The notes: generated by a model from the letters alone, not told the origin. A DNA stretch of 53,335 nucleotides from Rhodospirillaceae bacterium (GCA_002724635.1 PBPM01000084.1:1-53335); one strand, 5' to 3'. Shown: positions 36,360 to 44,354, counted from the first letter of the stretch. Made by a program: numbers and translations.

Positions 36360-37460
36360 ATGATTGCGATGAACCTCTACGAAGAATCTGATTTCCCGGT
36401 TCGCGCGGATCTGGAGGCGGCCCACCAAACCCAGTTTGACCGGTTCAGCCAGCCCGGTACCTGGGGTTCGGGTGCCCAGCGGGTTGCGGTGATTGCGGCT
36501 GCGCGCCAGGCCTGTATCGACGCCGGCGTGCTCGAGGCGCCCGATAACCCGGGGGTTGGCAGCAACGAGGAACTGCCCAAGGTGGTCCGAGACATCATCG
36601 CGAAGATCGCCGTATCGCCCAAGGACATAGACCTCGACTTCTACAATGCCGCCATCGGTAGCGGCCTCAGCGACGCGGAGTATACCGAGATCGTCGGACT
36701 GGTCTCCTTCATCTGCAATCTCGACGTTTTCGCCCGCGGCATCGGCGTTACGCCCCGACCCCTGCCCAAGCCGCAGCCGGGCGAGCCGTCCCGCACCCGC
36801 CCGGAAGAGGCGGTTCAGGAACACGCGTTCGTGCCCACCATCCCGAACCCGCCGGAGGGCGGCGAACGCGCCAAGGCCATGTACGGGCCGTTCAAGCCCT
36901 ACATCATGCGGGCCATGAGCCTGGTCCCTGAAGAGTTCGCGGATCACATTGCGCTTGAACGTGCCCAGTATCTGCCGCTCGAGAAGATCATGGACTTTGA
37001 CTTCGATCATCATGACGGCCTGACCCGGCCCCAGGCCGAGGTCATCGCGGGACGGGTGTCTGCGCTTAACGACTGCTTCTACTGAACCACCGGGCATGCC
37101 CGGTTCCTCCGTGAGAGTGGACAAGCGCGAAACTTGAATGTGAACCCCCAGGCTTTGGTGCGGCCGGAACAGGATATCGGCGTGCCCCATGGTAACCTGC
37201 TGCTGACCTTCGCCGAGGCGGTGATCGGTACCGATCGGGCGTCGCTGGACGCGGCCCGCGCGACGCTCGCTGAGGCGTTAGGCCCCGCGGCGATTTCCGG
37301 TGCGTCTGCGATTGCCGGCAACTTTACAAAGAATGACCGAGTGGCGAATGCGCTGGGCATACCCGTCGATCCGCCGGTGCTCAAGGGTACGGAGGACCTG
37401 CGCGAACAACTCGGCCTGAACGACTATGCTTCGGCGCAGAACACCTTCCGGCACATGTAG
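36360..37460 (+). CDS. Candidate selenoprotein: AhpD-like peroxidase-related protein with an in-frame UGA at the active site
   Basis: One frame of 367 codons including the stop, interrupted only by UGA at 37083-37085. The 241 residues before it end RVSALNDCFY; after it the frame continues TTGHARFLRESG and closes with FTKNDRVANALGIPV and DYASAQNTFRHM. Reading the UGA as selenocysteine gives C239-F-Y-U242-T-T-G-H246. This is exactly the CxxCxxxH centre of AhpD/carboxymuconolactone-decarboxylase-fold thiol reductases, with the second Cys as Sec. Residues about 20-130 look like a first, cysteine-poor AhpD-like repeat (LSDAEYTEIVGLVSF, then VFARGIGV), and 185-366 the active one. Hairpins that could act as a bacterial SECIS directly follow the UGA. 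Ordinary gene calling would split it into a 241-aa and a roughly 107-aa protein. Alternatives are a nonsense mutation or a local sequencing error; the downstream part shows no decay, which favours Sec. Needs selA, selB, selC and selD elsewhere. Likely role: peroxide or thiol redox chemistry. Confidence 0.78.
37086..37122 (+). promoter_or_regulatory. Candidate bacterial SECIS element
   Basis: Two adjacent hairpins follow the UGA. The first is the perfect palindrome ACCGGGCATGCCCGGT (37089-37104). The second (37105-37121) pairs TCC with GGA and C109 with G117 across a U-U mismatch, and exposes the 7-base loop CGTGAGA. That loop begins 24 bases after the UGA and carries G then U at its second and third positions, as SelB-binding apical loops do in E. 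coli fdhF. The second hairpin therefore fits the bacterial SECIS pattern better; the first may set its position or compete with it. Confidence 0.55.
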
Positions 37461-37480
37461 GTGGCGTTCCCGCTGCTTGT

Positions 37481-37568
37481 CGTTACGGCGCAGGCGGGAA
37501 TTCGAAGACACGTTGTCGTCCCGACTTGGGATCGGTGTTTATTGGTTCCCACCTTCGCGGGCATGACG
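37481..37568. repeat. Inverted pair of REP-like elements
   Basis: The unit at 37481-37504 (beginning CGTTACGGCGCAGGCGGGAA) and the unit at 37543-37568 (ending CTTCGCGGGCATGACG) are diverged, oppositely oriented copies of the common CGTCATTCCCGCGAAGGCGGGAAT-type intergenic repeat. They lie between the convergent ends of the selenoprotein candidate and the SDR gene and may form a bidirectional transcript end. Confidence 0.55.
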
Positions 37569-37576
37569 AGTTTAGG

Positions 37577-38317
37577 TCACCGCGCCCCCGAGATGTTAAC
37601 CTTGGTGCCGGCGATGTAGGATGCTTCGTCCGACAGTAGGAACAGGATCGCGTTGGCGACTTCCGGCGCTTGGCCCACGCGCTTCATTGGTAGGCTGGGG
37701 CCTACTGCCTCGACCCGGCCCTCGGGCTGGATCTCGGTGTCGATGACGCCCGGGCTCACTGCGTTCACCCGGATGCCCTCGGCCGCCACCTCCTGAGCCA
37801 TGCCCCAGTTCATCGAATCAACGGCGCCCTTCGACGCTGCATATGGCACGTTGACCCCCGCGCCGCCCAGATGCGACGCCGCCGAAGACAAATGCACGAT
37901 CGCGCCGCCCTTGCCGCCATGCTTGGTGGACATGCGCTTAATTGCCTCGCGCGAGCAGACCAGCGTCGCCGTGATATTGAGAGTCCACAGTTTCTCGAGC
38001 GCGTTCCAGTCGTTGAGTTCGTCAACACGGGCATAGGGCCCGACGATACCCGCGCTGTTCACCAAGTGCGTGATCGTGCCGAGTTCCTTGTCCACCGTCT
38101 CGAACATGCGGAAGATGTCGACCTCCTTGGTGATGTCGGCCTGGACGGCGATGGCCTTGGCTCCCGCCGTTTTGCAGGCCGCTACGACTTGGTCGGCGCG
38201 TTCCTTGTTGCCCACATAGTTGACACAGATCGCCTCGTAGCCCTGCTCGGCCGCGCCAATACAGGTCGCGGCGCCCAGACCCCGGCTGCCGCCGGTCACA
38301 ATCAGCACTCTCGACAT
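37577..38317 (-). CDS. Short-chain dehydrogenase/reductase (classical SDR)
   Basis: A 246-residue classical SDR. The cofactor motif TGGSRGLG is at residues 7-14, VNSAGI is the structural NxAG block, the catalytic Ser lies in IVHLSSAASHLGG, and YAASKGAV carries the Tyr-x-x-x-Lys pair. NYVG after the second strand, lacking a following acidic residue, suggests NADP preference as in FabG-like members. The start at 38317 is chosen for the TCGGAGGACGAGCC site; an upstream in-frame ATG has none. It is divergent from the OsmC gene. The substrate is unknown. Confidence 0.9.
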   Translation of the reverse strand: MSRVLIVTGGSRGLGAATCIGAAEQGYEAICVNYVGNKERADQVVAACKTAGAKAIAVQADITKEVDIFRMFETVDKELGTITHLVNSAGIVGPYARVDELNDWNALEKLWTLNITATLVCSREAIKRMSTKHGGKGGAIVHLSSAASHLGGAGVNVPYAASKGAVDSMNWGMAQEVAAEGIRVNAVSPGVIDTEIQPEGRVEAVGPSLPMKRVGQAPEVANAILFLLSDEASYIAGTKVNISGAR

Positions 38318-38363
38318 GGCTCGTCCTCCGAAATGATCGTTCTTGATGTTGTCCATGCATAAC

Positions 38364-38382
38364 GAACCGAACGGCTTGGTTC
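38364..38382. promoter_or_regulatory. Possible operator between SDR and OsmC genes
   Basis: GAACC and GGTTC (5-bp perfect arms) flank a 9-base centre GAACGGCTT in the 135-bp divergent promoter region. The composition resembles TetR-type operators (ACCGAACGG cores). No regulator gene is adjacent, so support is weak. Confidence 0.3.
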
Positions 38383-38452
38383 AATCTCGCCTCAACAGCA
38401 CCGATGCGGCACACTCCCTCCAGACCGGAACCAACCCTGCAGGACGGAGACA

Positions 38453-38947
38453 ATGGCGGAAGACGATCTAAAGAGTTTCGATGTGGCTTTCGAGTGTGAC
38501 GCCACGGGCGTCGGCAAGATGCGCTGCGAAATGGACGTACGGCTCATGGTACCGGAGCTCATCGAGTGGGAGATGGCGTCCGACGAATATGGTTTCCACG
38601 GCGGCGACGGTTCAGCCCCGCTGCCCATCGCGTACTTCATTGCCGGGTTGACCTCTTGCTTGATGACCCAGATGCGGGCTTTTTCCAAGCGGCTGCGGGT
38701 CGATATCGAAAACCCGAAGATTTCGTGCCGCTGCGAGTGGGTGGCGACCCAGCGCGGCCGCGAGCCCTATGAGAGCGCCCCCAAGTCAATAGCTTTGGAT
38801 ATCTCCTTCGACACCGACGCGTCGCTCAATGATCAGCTGCACCTGATCGAGGTTGCGAAGAAAGGCTGTTTCATCGAGGCCATGCTGACCCCTCAGAACG
38901 AGATCGCCCACCGCCTCAAGACCTCCGACGGATGGGTGGATTGCTAG
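38453..38947 (+). CDS. OsmC-family protein
   Basis: A 164-residue OsmC/Ohr-fold protein. The two redox cysteines are Cys69 in AGLTSCLMTQ and Cys139 in AKKGCFIEAML, the spacing expected of organic hydroperoxide reductases. GDGSAPLPIAYFIAG matches the GGxGxxPxP..L segment of the family. It would reduce organic peroxides, using dihydrolipoyl or thiol donors. It lies about 1 kb from the AhpD-like selenoprotein candidate, so two thiol peroxidase-type proteins sit close together. The start is weakly supported by GGACGGAGACA. Confidence 0.88.
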   Translation: MAEDDLKSFDVAFECDATGVGKMRCEMDVRLMVPELIEWEMASDEYGFHGGDGSAPLPIAYFIAGLTSCLMTQMRAFSKRLRVDIENPKISCRCEWVATQRGREPYESAPKSIALDISFDTDASLNDQLHLIEVAKKGCFIEAMLTPQNEIAHRLKTSDGWVDC

Positions 38948-39113
38948 CGGCCATCAGCACGCAGGCGGGTTGCGGATCCGCGCCCACTGTCGCCGATGGA
39001 AACCGCAGGGGCGGCTTTCAAACCCGCTCGGGCTTTCATGCCGCGTATGAACGAGGGTGAGCTGATCAAGTTCGCGCATGACTTATTGAGGCTGGACTTT
39101 GAACTGCAAGAGC

Positions 39114-39133
39114 CGTCATGCCCGGGATTGACC
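39114..39133 (+). repeat. Short dispersed repeat, copy 1
   Basis: CGTCATGCCCGGGATTGACC differs by one base from the sequence at 46501-46520. It is the common CGTCATGCCCGGGCTTGACC half of an intergenic palindrome found in many alphaproteobacteria. The rest of the 265-bp gap (38948-39212) holds no recognisable gene. Confidence 0.6.
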
Positions 39134-39212
39134 AACGCATCTCATCGCGAGCTTGTTCGCCGCGCGCGAACCCGCGATAACAGAGTCTTGGTATGCCCCA
39201 AGGATTTATCGA

Positions 39213-39995
39213 ATGCTGAAATTATCCTCCTGCATCATGATGATGTTCACCGAGCTGCCGCTGCCCGAGCGTATCACGGCCGCTGCCGACGCAGGCTTCG
39301 CCGGCGTTGAGATCCAGCGCCCCTATGATCAGGACCTGACGGAGCTAGCCAAGCGCCTGGAGCGAGCAGGGGTTGAATGTACGCTGCTGAACACGCCCTA
39401 TGGCGACACCGAGGCGACAAAGTTCGGCCGCGCGGCAATCCCGGGTGAGGAGGGGGGCTTCGCCGAAGACCTGAAGCTCGCCATGGATAGCGCTGAAGCG
39501 CTGGGCTGCACGCGGGTCCACGTCATGTCCGGAACCGTCCCCGAAGGCGGCGATCCGGTGGCCCACCGCCAGACGCTTCTTTCAAATCTCCGCGCGGGTG
39601 CGGTCGCGGCTTCCGCGCGCGGGATGATGCTCCACATCGAGCCACTCAACCTGACCGATAATCCGGGGTACTTCCTGATTGGTCAGGCGATGGCCCATTC
39701 GATCGTGGAAGAGGCTGGGATGGACAATGTGGGCGTCCAATTCGACCTGTATCATGCTCAGATGTCTGAGGGGTTCATCGCCGACAAGGTTGAGCGGTTC
39801 CTCGCGAAGTCCGCCTATGTACAGTTCGCGGGCGTGCCTGGCCGCCACGAACCCGACGACGGTGAGATGAACTACGATTTCCTGTTCGGCATGCTGGAAG
39901 ACGCGCGCTACGACGGCTGGGTGGGTGCGGAGTACCGCCCCCGCGGTGAGACGCTGGCCGGTCTCGGCTGGGCAAAGAAATACGGGATCGTATAG
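39213..39995 (+). CDS. Hydroxypyruvate isomerase-like TIM-barrel protein
   Basis: A 260-residue sugar isomerase/epimerase-fold protein, close to the size of Hyi (about 258). FTELPLPERITAAADAGFAGVEIQRPYD at the start, MLHIEPLNLTDNPGYFL in the centre and GVQFDLYHAQMSEG carry the metal-binding Glu, Asp and His of the family. It interconverts hydroxypyruvate and tartronate semialdehyde in the model enzyme. With a tartrate-dehydratase-like gene elsewhere in the window, a C3/C4 acid role is plausible, though 2-oxo-tetronate isomerase activity is an alternative. The ATG at 39213 follows AAGGATTTATCG. Confidence 0.85.
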   Translation: MLKLSSCIMMMFTELPLPERITAAADAGFAGVEIQRPYDQDLTELAKRLERAGVECTLLNTPYGDTEATKFGRAAIPGEEGGFAEDLKLAMDSAEALGCTRVHVMSGTVPEGGDPVAHRQTLLSNLRAGAVAASARGMMLHIEPLNLTDNPGYFLIGQAMAHSIVEEAGMDNVGVQFDLYHAQMSEGFIADKVERFLAKSAYVQFAGVPGRHEPDDGEMNYDFLFGMLEDARYDGWVGAEYRPRGETLAGLGWAKKYGIV

Positions 39996-40001
39996 CCCCG
40001 T

Positions 40002-40889
40002 CTACTTATCCGGCGTCCACAGAATGTCCGTCGTGATTGAGCGTTCGTCTCGCATCTCCCAGCGACCGGCATCGACCCGCGCGATGAAATCCCCCAGCAT
40101 CTGGTTAAATAGCGCCGGCTCCTCTAGGTTGATGAGGTGGCCGGAGCGGGGCAGCAGCACCAGCGCGGATGAGTGGATGTTCCGCTTCATGAACAGGCCG
40201 ACGTCGAGGCATGGGTCGTCTTCGTCGCCGTTCATGATGAGAGTCGGCACCCGGAGCGCCTGCATCTCCTCGGCGGAATCGTAGAGGGACGGTCGCCCGC
40301 CTTGGACCGCCCGCATGGTATTAGCCGAACCCCTCGTCGAATGGTCGGCGAGTTCCTTGGCGAAGGCCTCCCAGCCGCGCGGATCCTTGTTGGCGTACTG
40401 CACGCGCGTCGGGCCGATGGCGTAGATCTTTGAGAACTCGGCCATGGTATCGGCTTCGATCCGCGACGCCACTTCCCTCGTCTCATCTGCAAACTGCGCA
40501 TGCACATCCGGGTGAGCGCCGTAGCCCGCCCCCGCGACGGTCAGTGACAGGGCGCGGTCGGGATACTGGAAGCCAAAGTGGAGCGCCGCGAAGCCGCCCA
40601 TGGACAAGCCGACGATGTGAGCCGCGTCGATCATAAGGGCATCGAGTACGGCGAGGATGTCGTCCACAGCGCGGAACTGGCCGTACATCTCGACGTCTTC
40701 GGGCACCTCTGAAGGCGGATAGCCGCAGGCGTTGAATGCGATTGCCCGGTAGTTCCGCGCGAAATGTCTGAGCTGCGGTTCCCAGCTTCGAATGTCGCCG
40801 CCGAACTCATGGACGAAAACGACGGGCGTACCGCTGCCATGCTCTTCGACCCAGAGGTTTACGCCGTCGTCGGTTTTAATGTGCGTCAT
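40002..40889 (-). CDS. Alpha/beta-fold hydrolase
   Basis: A 295-residue alpha/beta hydrolase of the haloperoxidase / 3-oxoadipate enol-lactonase-like group. FVHEFGGDIRSW gives the oxyanion region, the nucleophile Ser96 lies in GLSMGG, the acid is in NGDEDDP and the catalytic histidine in RSGHLIN. It converges with the isomerase gene (6 bp apart) and lies 27 bp after the crotonase stop on the same strand, so the two are probably one operon. A stretch of eight C residues (40903-40910) lies just upstream of its ribosome-binding region. The substrate is not known. Confidence 0.88.
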   Translation of the reverse strand: MTHIKTDDGVNLWVEEHGSGTPVVFVHEFGGDIRSWEPQLRHFARNYRAIAFNACGYPPSEVPEDVEMYGQFRAVDDILAVLDALMIDAAHIVGLSMGGFAALHFGFQYPDRALSLTVAGAGYGAHPDVHAQFADETREVASRIEADTMAEFSKIYAIGPTRVQYANKDPRGWEAFAKELADHSTRGSANTMRAVQGGRPSLYDSAEEMQALRVPTLIMNGDEDDPCLDVGLFMKRNIHSSALVLLPRSGHLINLEEPALFNQMLGDFIARVDAGRWEMRDERSITTDILWTPDK

Positions 40890-40916
40890 CGTTCGGTCCC
40901 CGCCCCCCCCGGAGCC

Positions 40917-41708
40917 TCAGCCCTTCTTCTCCATCGCTTTTAAAAGCGCATTAACTGCGTCGTCATGCTCGCTGGTGTGATGGGCCAGTGCCTGGAAGGC
41001 GGCGGCCATGTCGAGTACCGTCTCGAGGCGTGAATGCATGCCCTCGCGCAGCAGTTTTTTCGACATACGCAACGAATGGCCCGGATTGGCAGCGATCTTG
41101 CCGGCTAGGATATGTGCCTCATCCATCAGGCTCTCATGGGGTACCACCTGTGAGATCAGGCCGCAGGCGAGCGCCTCCTCGGCGCCAATCATGTCGCCGG
41201 TAAAGGTCATCTCTGCGGCCTTGGACATGCCCACCAGCTTCGGCAGCAGGAACGCGCCGCCGTCGCCGGAGATGATGCCAAGTTTGACGAAGCTCTCAGC
41301 GAAGCGCGCCTTCTCCGACGCGATCCGGATGTCACACATGCAGGCGAGATCGCAGCCCGCGCCCACGGCCGCGCCGTTCACGGCGGCGATAGTTGGAACT
41401 TCGAGATTGTATAGGGTCAGGGGGATATTGTGAATATCGCGCTTATAGTTGTTACGGATCTGGTAGGGTCCACCTTTGGATAGGCCCTTGCGGTCGCGCA
41501 TGTCTTTTACATTCCCGCCTGCCGAGAAAGCACTGCCGGCACCTGTCAGGATCACACATTTCACGCCATCGTCGCGGCTGATCCGATCCGTGGCGTTAAG
41601 GAAGGCTTCATACTGGCTTTCGCCCGATAGCGGGTTGCGGGCATCGGGTTGATTCATCTTCAGGGTGACGACCGCGCCGTCCTGTTCGTAGATAAGAAAA
41701 TCACTCAT
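40917..41708 (-). CDS. Enoyl-CoA hydratase/isomerase family protein
   Basis: A 263-residue crotonase-fold protein. AFSAGGNVKDM forms the first oxyanion-hole segment, and NGAAVGAGCDLACMCDIRIAS the second. A catalytic glutamate candidate lies in FAESFVKLG; the second position usually acidic in hydratases reads ISGDGG, so an Asp may serve. It acts on acyl-CoA thioesters. The start has a strong GGGAGGACG site. It is co-directional with the alpha/beta hydrolase, suggesting an acyl-CoA or ring-cleavage pathway together. Confidence 0.9.
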   Translation of the reverse strand: MSDFLIYEQDGAVVTLKMNQPDARNPLSGESQYEAFLNATDRISRDDGVKCVILTGAGSAFSAGGNVKDMRDRKGLSKGGPYQIRNNYKRDIHNIPLTLYNLEVPTIAAVNGAAVGAGCDLACMCDIRIASEKARFAESFVKLGIISGDGGAFLLPKLVGMSKAAEMTFTGDMIGAEEALACGLISQVVPHESLMDEAHILAGKIAANPGHSLRMSKKLLREGMHSRLETVLDMAAAFQALAHHTSEHDDAVNALLKAMEKKG

Positions 41709-41855
41709 TCGTGCGTCCTCCCTAGGAAAATGTTTCGGGGTCCGGTTTTAAACCGGCAGCGCGAATGAGGAAAGCGTGAGGGCGGGTCTGTGAGCCGCTC
41801 GGCTGCGAGCGCTTGGGTGGATTAGAAACCTGCCCCTACATGAACTGCGCGAGGG

Positions 41856-42641
41856 TCAGTCGTAGGCGGCGGTCGGGTCGTCGACTAGATCCTTGGGGCC
41901 ATCGGGCACGTAGAGCGCTTCGACGCGCAGGCCGAGGTCTAGGACTCGAATGGCCTCGATATTTTCGTCGAGCTCGCGATCGGATGGTGGCTCACGAACA
42001 ATTCGGTCGAGTGCCGAACGCCGATACAGGTAGACCGGAATGTGGCAGAAAACATCTTCCGAACCGAGGCGGTCCGCCCTGCGAGAAAACTGCTGGATCG
42101 TCCCGACCCGGGCTTCCGGCATGACGTAGACCTTGCGGTTTTCTATCCATTCGACCCGGACCTTCGGGGCATCTACCCGTGCGTCGTAGGAGGGCGGCCC
42201 GACGAGGGTCGCCATCGCCACCTCGTTAGACGCGAGGGGATACATCAGCGCGCGCAAATAGCGCGGGTCGATGTCCGCGAAATGCTCGGGCATGTGGATG
42301 ATTAGGTCGTGATTGCAGTGCCTGTCGAAGCGTGTGACTGTATGGGCCACCCGGGCGATTCCGGAGGGCATCTTGTAATTGTGGGTCGGCGGGATCTCGC
42401 TCAGATCCGTCCTTACGGTGTAGGCGCCGGCCTCGCGGGCGGCTGCTTCCGAGGCATCGTCATGACAGTCTACGATCGCGCAGCCGATATCGGCGGATTC
42501 CGCGCGGCGTACGGCCGTGGCGATGTTCGAGTGGTCCGAGGTGACGCTACCGCGCGCATTGGCCTCGCGCGCGGCAGTGTCTATTCTCGACGAAACCACA
42601 ACGAGTGGATTCCGTTCCATACGGCGACGTTCTTCCGACAC
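41856..42641 (-). CDS. Degenerate KdsB-like (cytidylyltransferase-fold) protein
   Basis: A 261-residue protein with a faint but full-length resemblance to CMP-KDO synthetase: a Rossmann-like start (NPLVVVSSR), ATLVGPPSYDARVDAPKVRVEW in the middle, VFCHIPVYLYRRSALDRIV, and a final VPDGPKDLVDDP matching KdsB's DTPEDL. The nucleotide-binding IPAR..SxRxxGKxL loop and the metal-binding NVQGDEP are not there; the second position reads IHMPEHFADI. So CMP-sugar synthesis is doubtful. It starts at GTG 42641 directly after the M24 gene's stop (no gap), or at ATG 42620. Tight coupling implies a shared function with the M24 protein, unknown to me. Confidence 0.65.
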   Translation of the reverse strand: MSEERRRMERNPLVVVSSRIDTAAREANARGSVTSDHSNIATAVRRAESADIGCAIVDCHDDASEAAAREAGAYTVRTDLSEIPPTHNYKMPSGIARVAHTVTRFDRHCNHDLIIHMPEHFADIDPRYLRALMYPLASNEVAMATLVGPPSYDARVDAPKVRVEWIENRKVYVMPEARVGTIQQFSRRADRLGSEDVFCHIPVYLYRRSALDRIVREPPSDRELDENIEAIRVLDLGLRVEALYVPDGPKDLVDDPTAAYD

Positions 42642-43988
42642 CTATTTGTGGGTCGGATAACCCGCAAGCGACGGGTGATGGAAGTCGCCGACGCGATAGT
42701 CGCCGACCGCCTCTTCCATGTGCTCCATCTTCGTGAAGATGATGGGGCCGTCCGGGCCGACGAGAACGTTCTCCTCTAGGCGGCAGGTCTGCGGGAGGCC
42801 CGGATGACCGGCAAAAGTCTCGATCGCGAAGTACATGTTCTCTTTGATCTCTGCCGGATACTTCAGCGAGTAGGCGCGGCTCATCCACATGCCCTCGTAG
42901 AGGGTGATGCCGATGGAGTGCGCGAACTGCTGAAGCGTCACAGTCCCGAACTTGTCATCGTCATACTCGGGGAACCTGGAGACCACATCGGCCGACGTGT
43001 TGCCCGGCTTTAGGTATTCCATACCCGCATACAAGGAGTCGTACGTCTCCCGGTATAGGTCGATCTCCTGCTGGGTCATCTTGGCCGCGCACTTGAATGT
43101 GCGGACAAAGTCAACGTAGTAGCCGCCCGGTCCGACCGCGTTGATGTCAACGATCATCAGGTCGCCCTGTTGGACGATCTTGTCGGTAGCCCAACGGCGA
43201 TACGGGCTGGTGTTGCCACCCGATGCGACGATGATGTCGTAGATGATCTCGCAACCGCGATCGAGCATGAACTTGTGGACTTCTGCCTCGATCTGCCGCT
43301 CGGTCACGCCCGGGCGCAGCCACTCGTGCTTGATGTGCCACATGGCTGCATCGCCGATGGCAGCAGACATCTTGATCTGCTCGATCTCGTCAACGGTTTT
43401 CACGACGCGCGCGCGCGACATGGCCGGCCAGCCGTTGACGATGCGCAGACCCGCCTTCTCGAAGGCGTGCAGGATCGGGAAGTCGAGATTGTCCACGCCG
43501 ATCTTCTCCTTTTCGACGCCGTGCTCCTTGAGCACGTCCATCACGGAGGCAACCATCTTATCGGCCATTTCGCTGACCGCGCCCTCGGCCCACTGCCAGG
43601 TCATGGCGGGGCGGATGCGATCCTTCATCCAGGGCAAGTCGAGCATGGCGTTGCGCATGTCCGAACCGGCCGTCTCGAAGAGATAAGGCTCGCCATCGCG
43701 TGGAATGACCGCGTAGCGGATGTTGATGTTGTACTTCCAGTTACCCTGATATGAACCGGTGAGATAGCGAATGTTCGCACCGGCGAACACCACCAGCGCG
43801 CCCAAGTCGTCGGCTTCCATCTCTGCGCGCGCCCGTGCCAGACGTTCCTGACGCATACGCTCATGATCGACGCGATACTGCCAGTCTGCACCTGACCCGC
43901 TGTAGAGACGGCGCGGGTTGTTGTGGTGCGGCTCCTGGATGAAGCTCGTGTCGAGATCGTAGCCGCTATAGTCTTTATTGAACGACAT
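42642..43988 (-). CDS. M24-family (pita-bread fold) metalloenzyme: aminopeptidase P / creatinase / DddP-like
   Basis: A 448-residue protein with an N-terminal creatinase-like domain (GALVVFAGANIRYLTGSYQG) and a C-terminal pita-bread domain. Metal-ligand candidates are Asp in VDINAVG, Asp in YYVDFVRTF, His in AHSIGITL, Glu in AIETFAG and Glu in RLEENVLV, so the five-ligand set appears complete. Members hydrolyse Xaa-Pro bonds or creatine, or cleave DMSP (DddP). The substrate cannot be chosen from sequence; DddP is only a distant possibility. Start supported by GAGGAGAACCC. Coupled without gap to the KdsB-like gene. Confidence 0.85.
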   Translation of the reverse strand: MSFNKDYSGYDLDTSFIQEPHHNNPRRLYSGSGADWQYRVDHERMRQERLARARAEMEADDLGALVVFAGANIRYLTGSYQGNWKYNINIRYAVIPRDGEPYLFETAGSDMRNAMLDLPWMKDRIRPAMTWQWAEGAVSEMADKMVASVMDVLKEHGVEKEKIGVDNLDFPILHAFEKAGLRIVNGWPAMSRARVVKTVDEIEQIKMSAAIGDAAMWHIKHEWLRPGVTERQIEAEVHKFMLDRGCEIIYDIIVASGGNTSPYRRWATDKIVQQGDLMIVDINAVGPGGYYVDFVRTFKCAAKMTQQEIDLYRETYDSLYAGMEYLKPGNTSADVVSRFPEYDDDKFGTVTLQQFAHSIGITLYEGMWMSRAYSLKYPAEIKENMYFAIETFAGHPGLPQTCRLEENVLVGPDGPIIFTKMEHMEEAVGDYRVGDFHHPSLAGYPTHK

Positions 43989-44354
43989 TTGGATGGGTTC
44001 TCCTCGTCAGTTTTTCTGGAAATGCTTATGTGGCCCGGTGGGCGGCGGGGTGCCGCGCGTTTCTGCAGGGATTGGTTTGCACCCCGAACGGAGCGCTGAC
44101 CGGACCGTTAATGTTGCCTCGCGCGTCGTGCGAAATCTCGTCGAGTGGCATCATTTCGATTGCCATGGACCTTCTCTGTTTGGAGCTTCGGAACCCAGCG
44201 TAATGCAAGCAGAACGATACTTTATAACGAAACGTATGAATATATAACGTAACATACACATGCAAGCCGTCATGGGTGGCGAATGCGGTACAAGACTTGG
44301 CGTTTCGCTACGCAAAATCGCGATGCCTCGTTAGACTGCTTGTTGAGGGTACAT
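43989..44354. other. 366-bp divergent intergenic region
   Basis: This separates the M24 and acyl-CoA dehydrogenase starts. No coding sequence is convincing. Its right half is unusually A+T-rich (44210-44260) and holds the direct repeats described separately. The left half is ordinary high-GC sequence in which I see nothing. Confidence 0.6.
44223..44256. promoter_or_regulatory. Tandem 14-bp repeats in the M24 / acyl-CoA dehydrogenase promoter region
   Basis: TATAACGAAACGTA (44223-44236) and TATAACGTAACATA (44243-44256) match at 12 of 14 positions and start exactly 20 bp apart, two helical turns. GTATG/CATAC arms also frame the second copy. The spacing suits a regulator binding twice on one face of the DNA, upstream of either divergent gene. 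Confidence 0.45.

Noticed and set aside
36360-37085. A complete 241-aa protein followed by a separate gene starting at TTG 37134
   Set aside because: Both parts share one frame, the UGA falls exactly at the AhpD catalytic Cys, and the second part has no convincing ribosome-binding site and only makes sense as the C-terminal part of an AhpD fold.
40897-40910. Phase-variable homopolymer (eight C residues)
   Set aside because: It lies outside the coding sequence between two genes; nothing indicates variation in length.
42642-43988. DMSP lyase DddP
   Set aside because: The M24 fold and metal ligands fit, but sequence outside the ligands does not match DddP as I remember it; kept as M24 family only.
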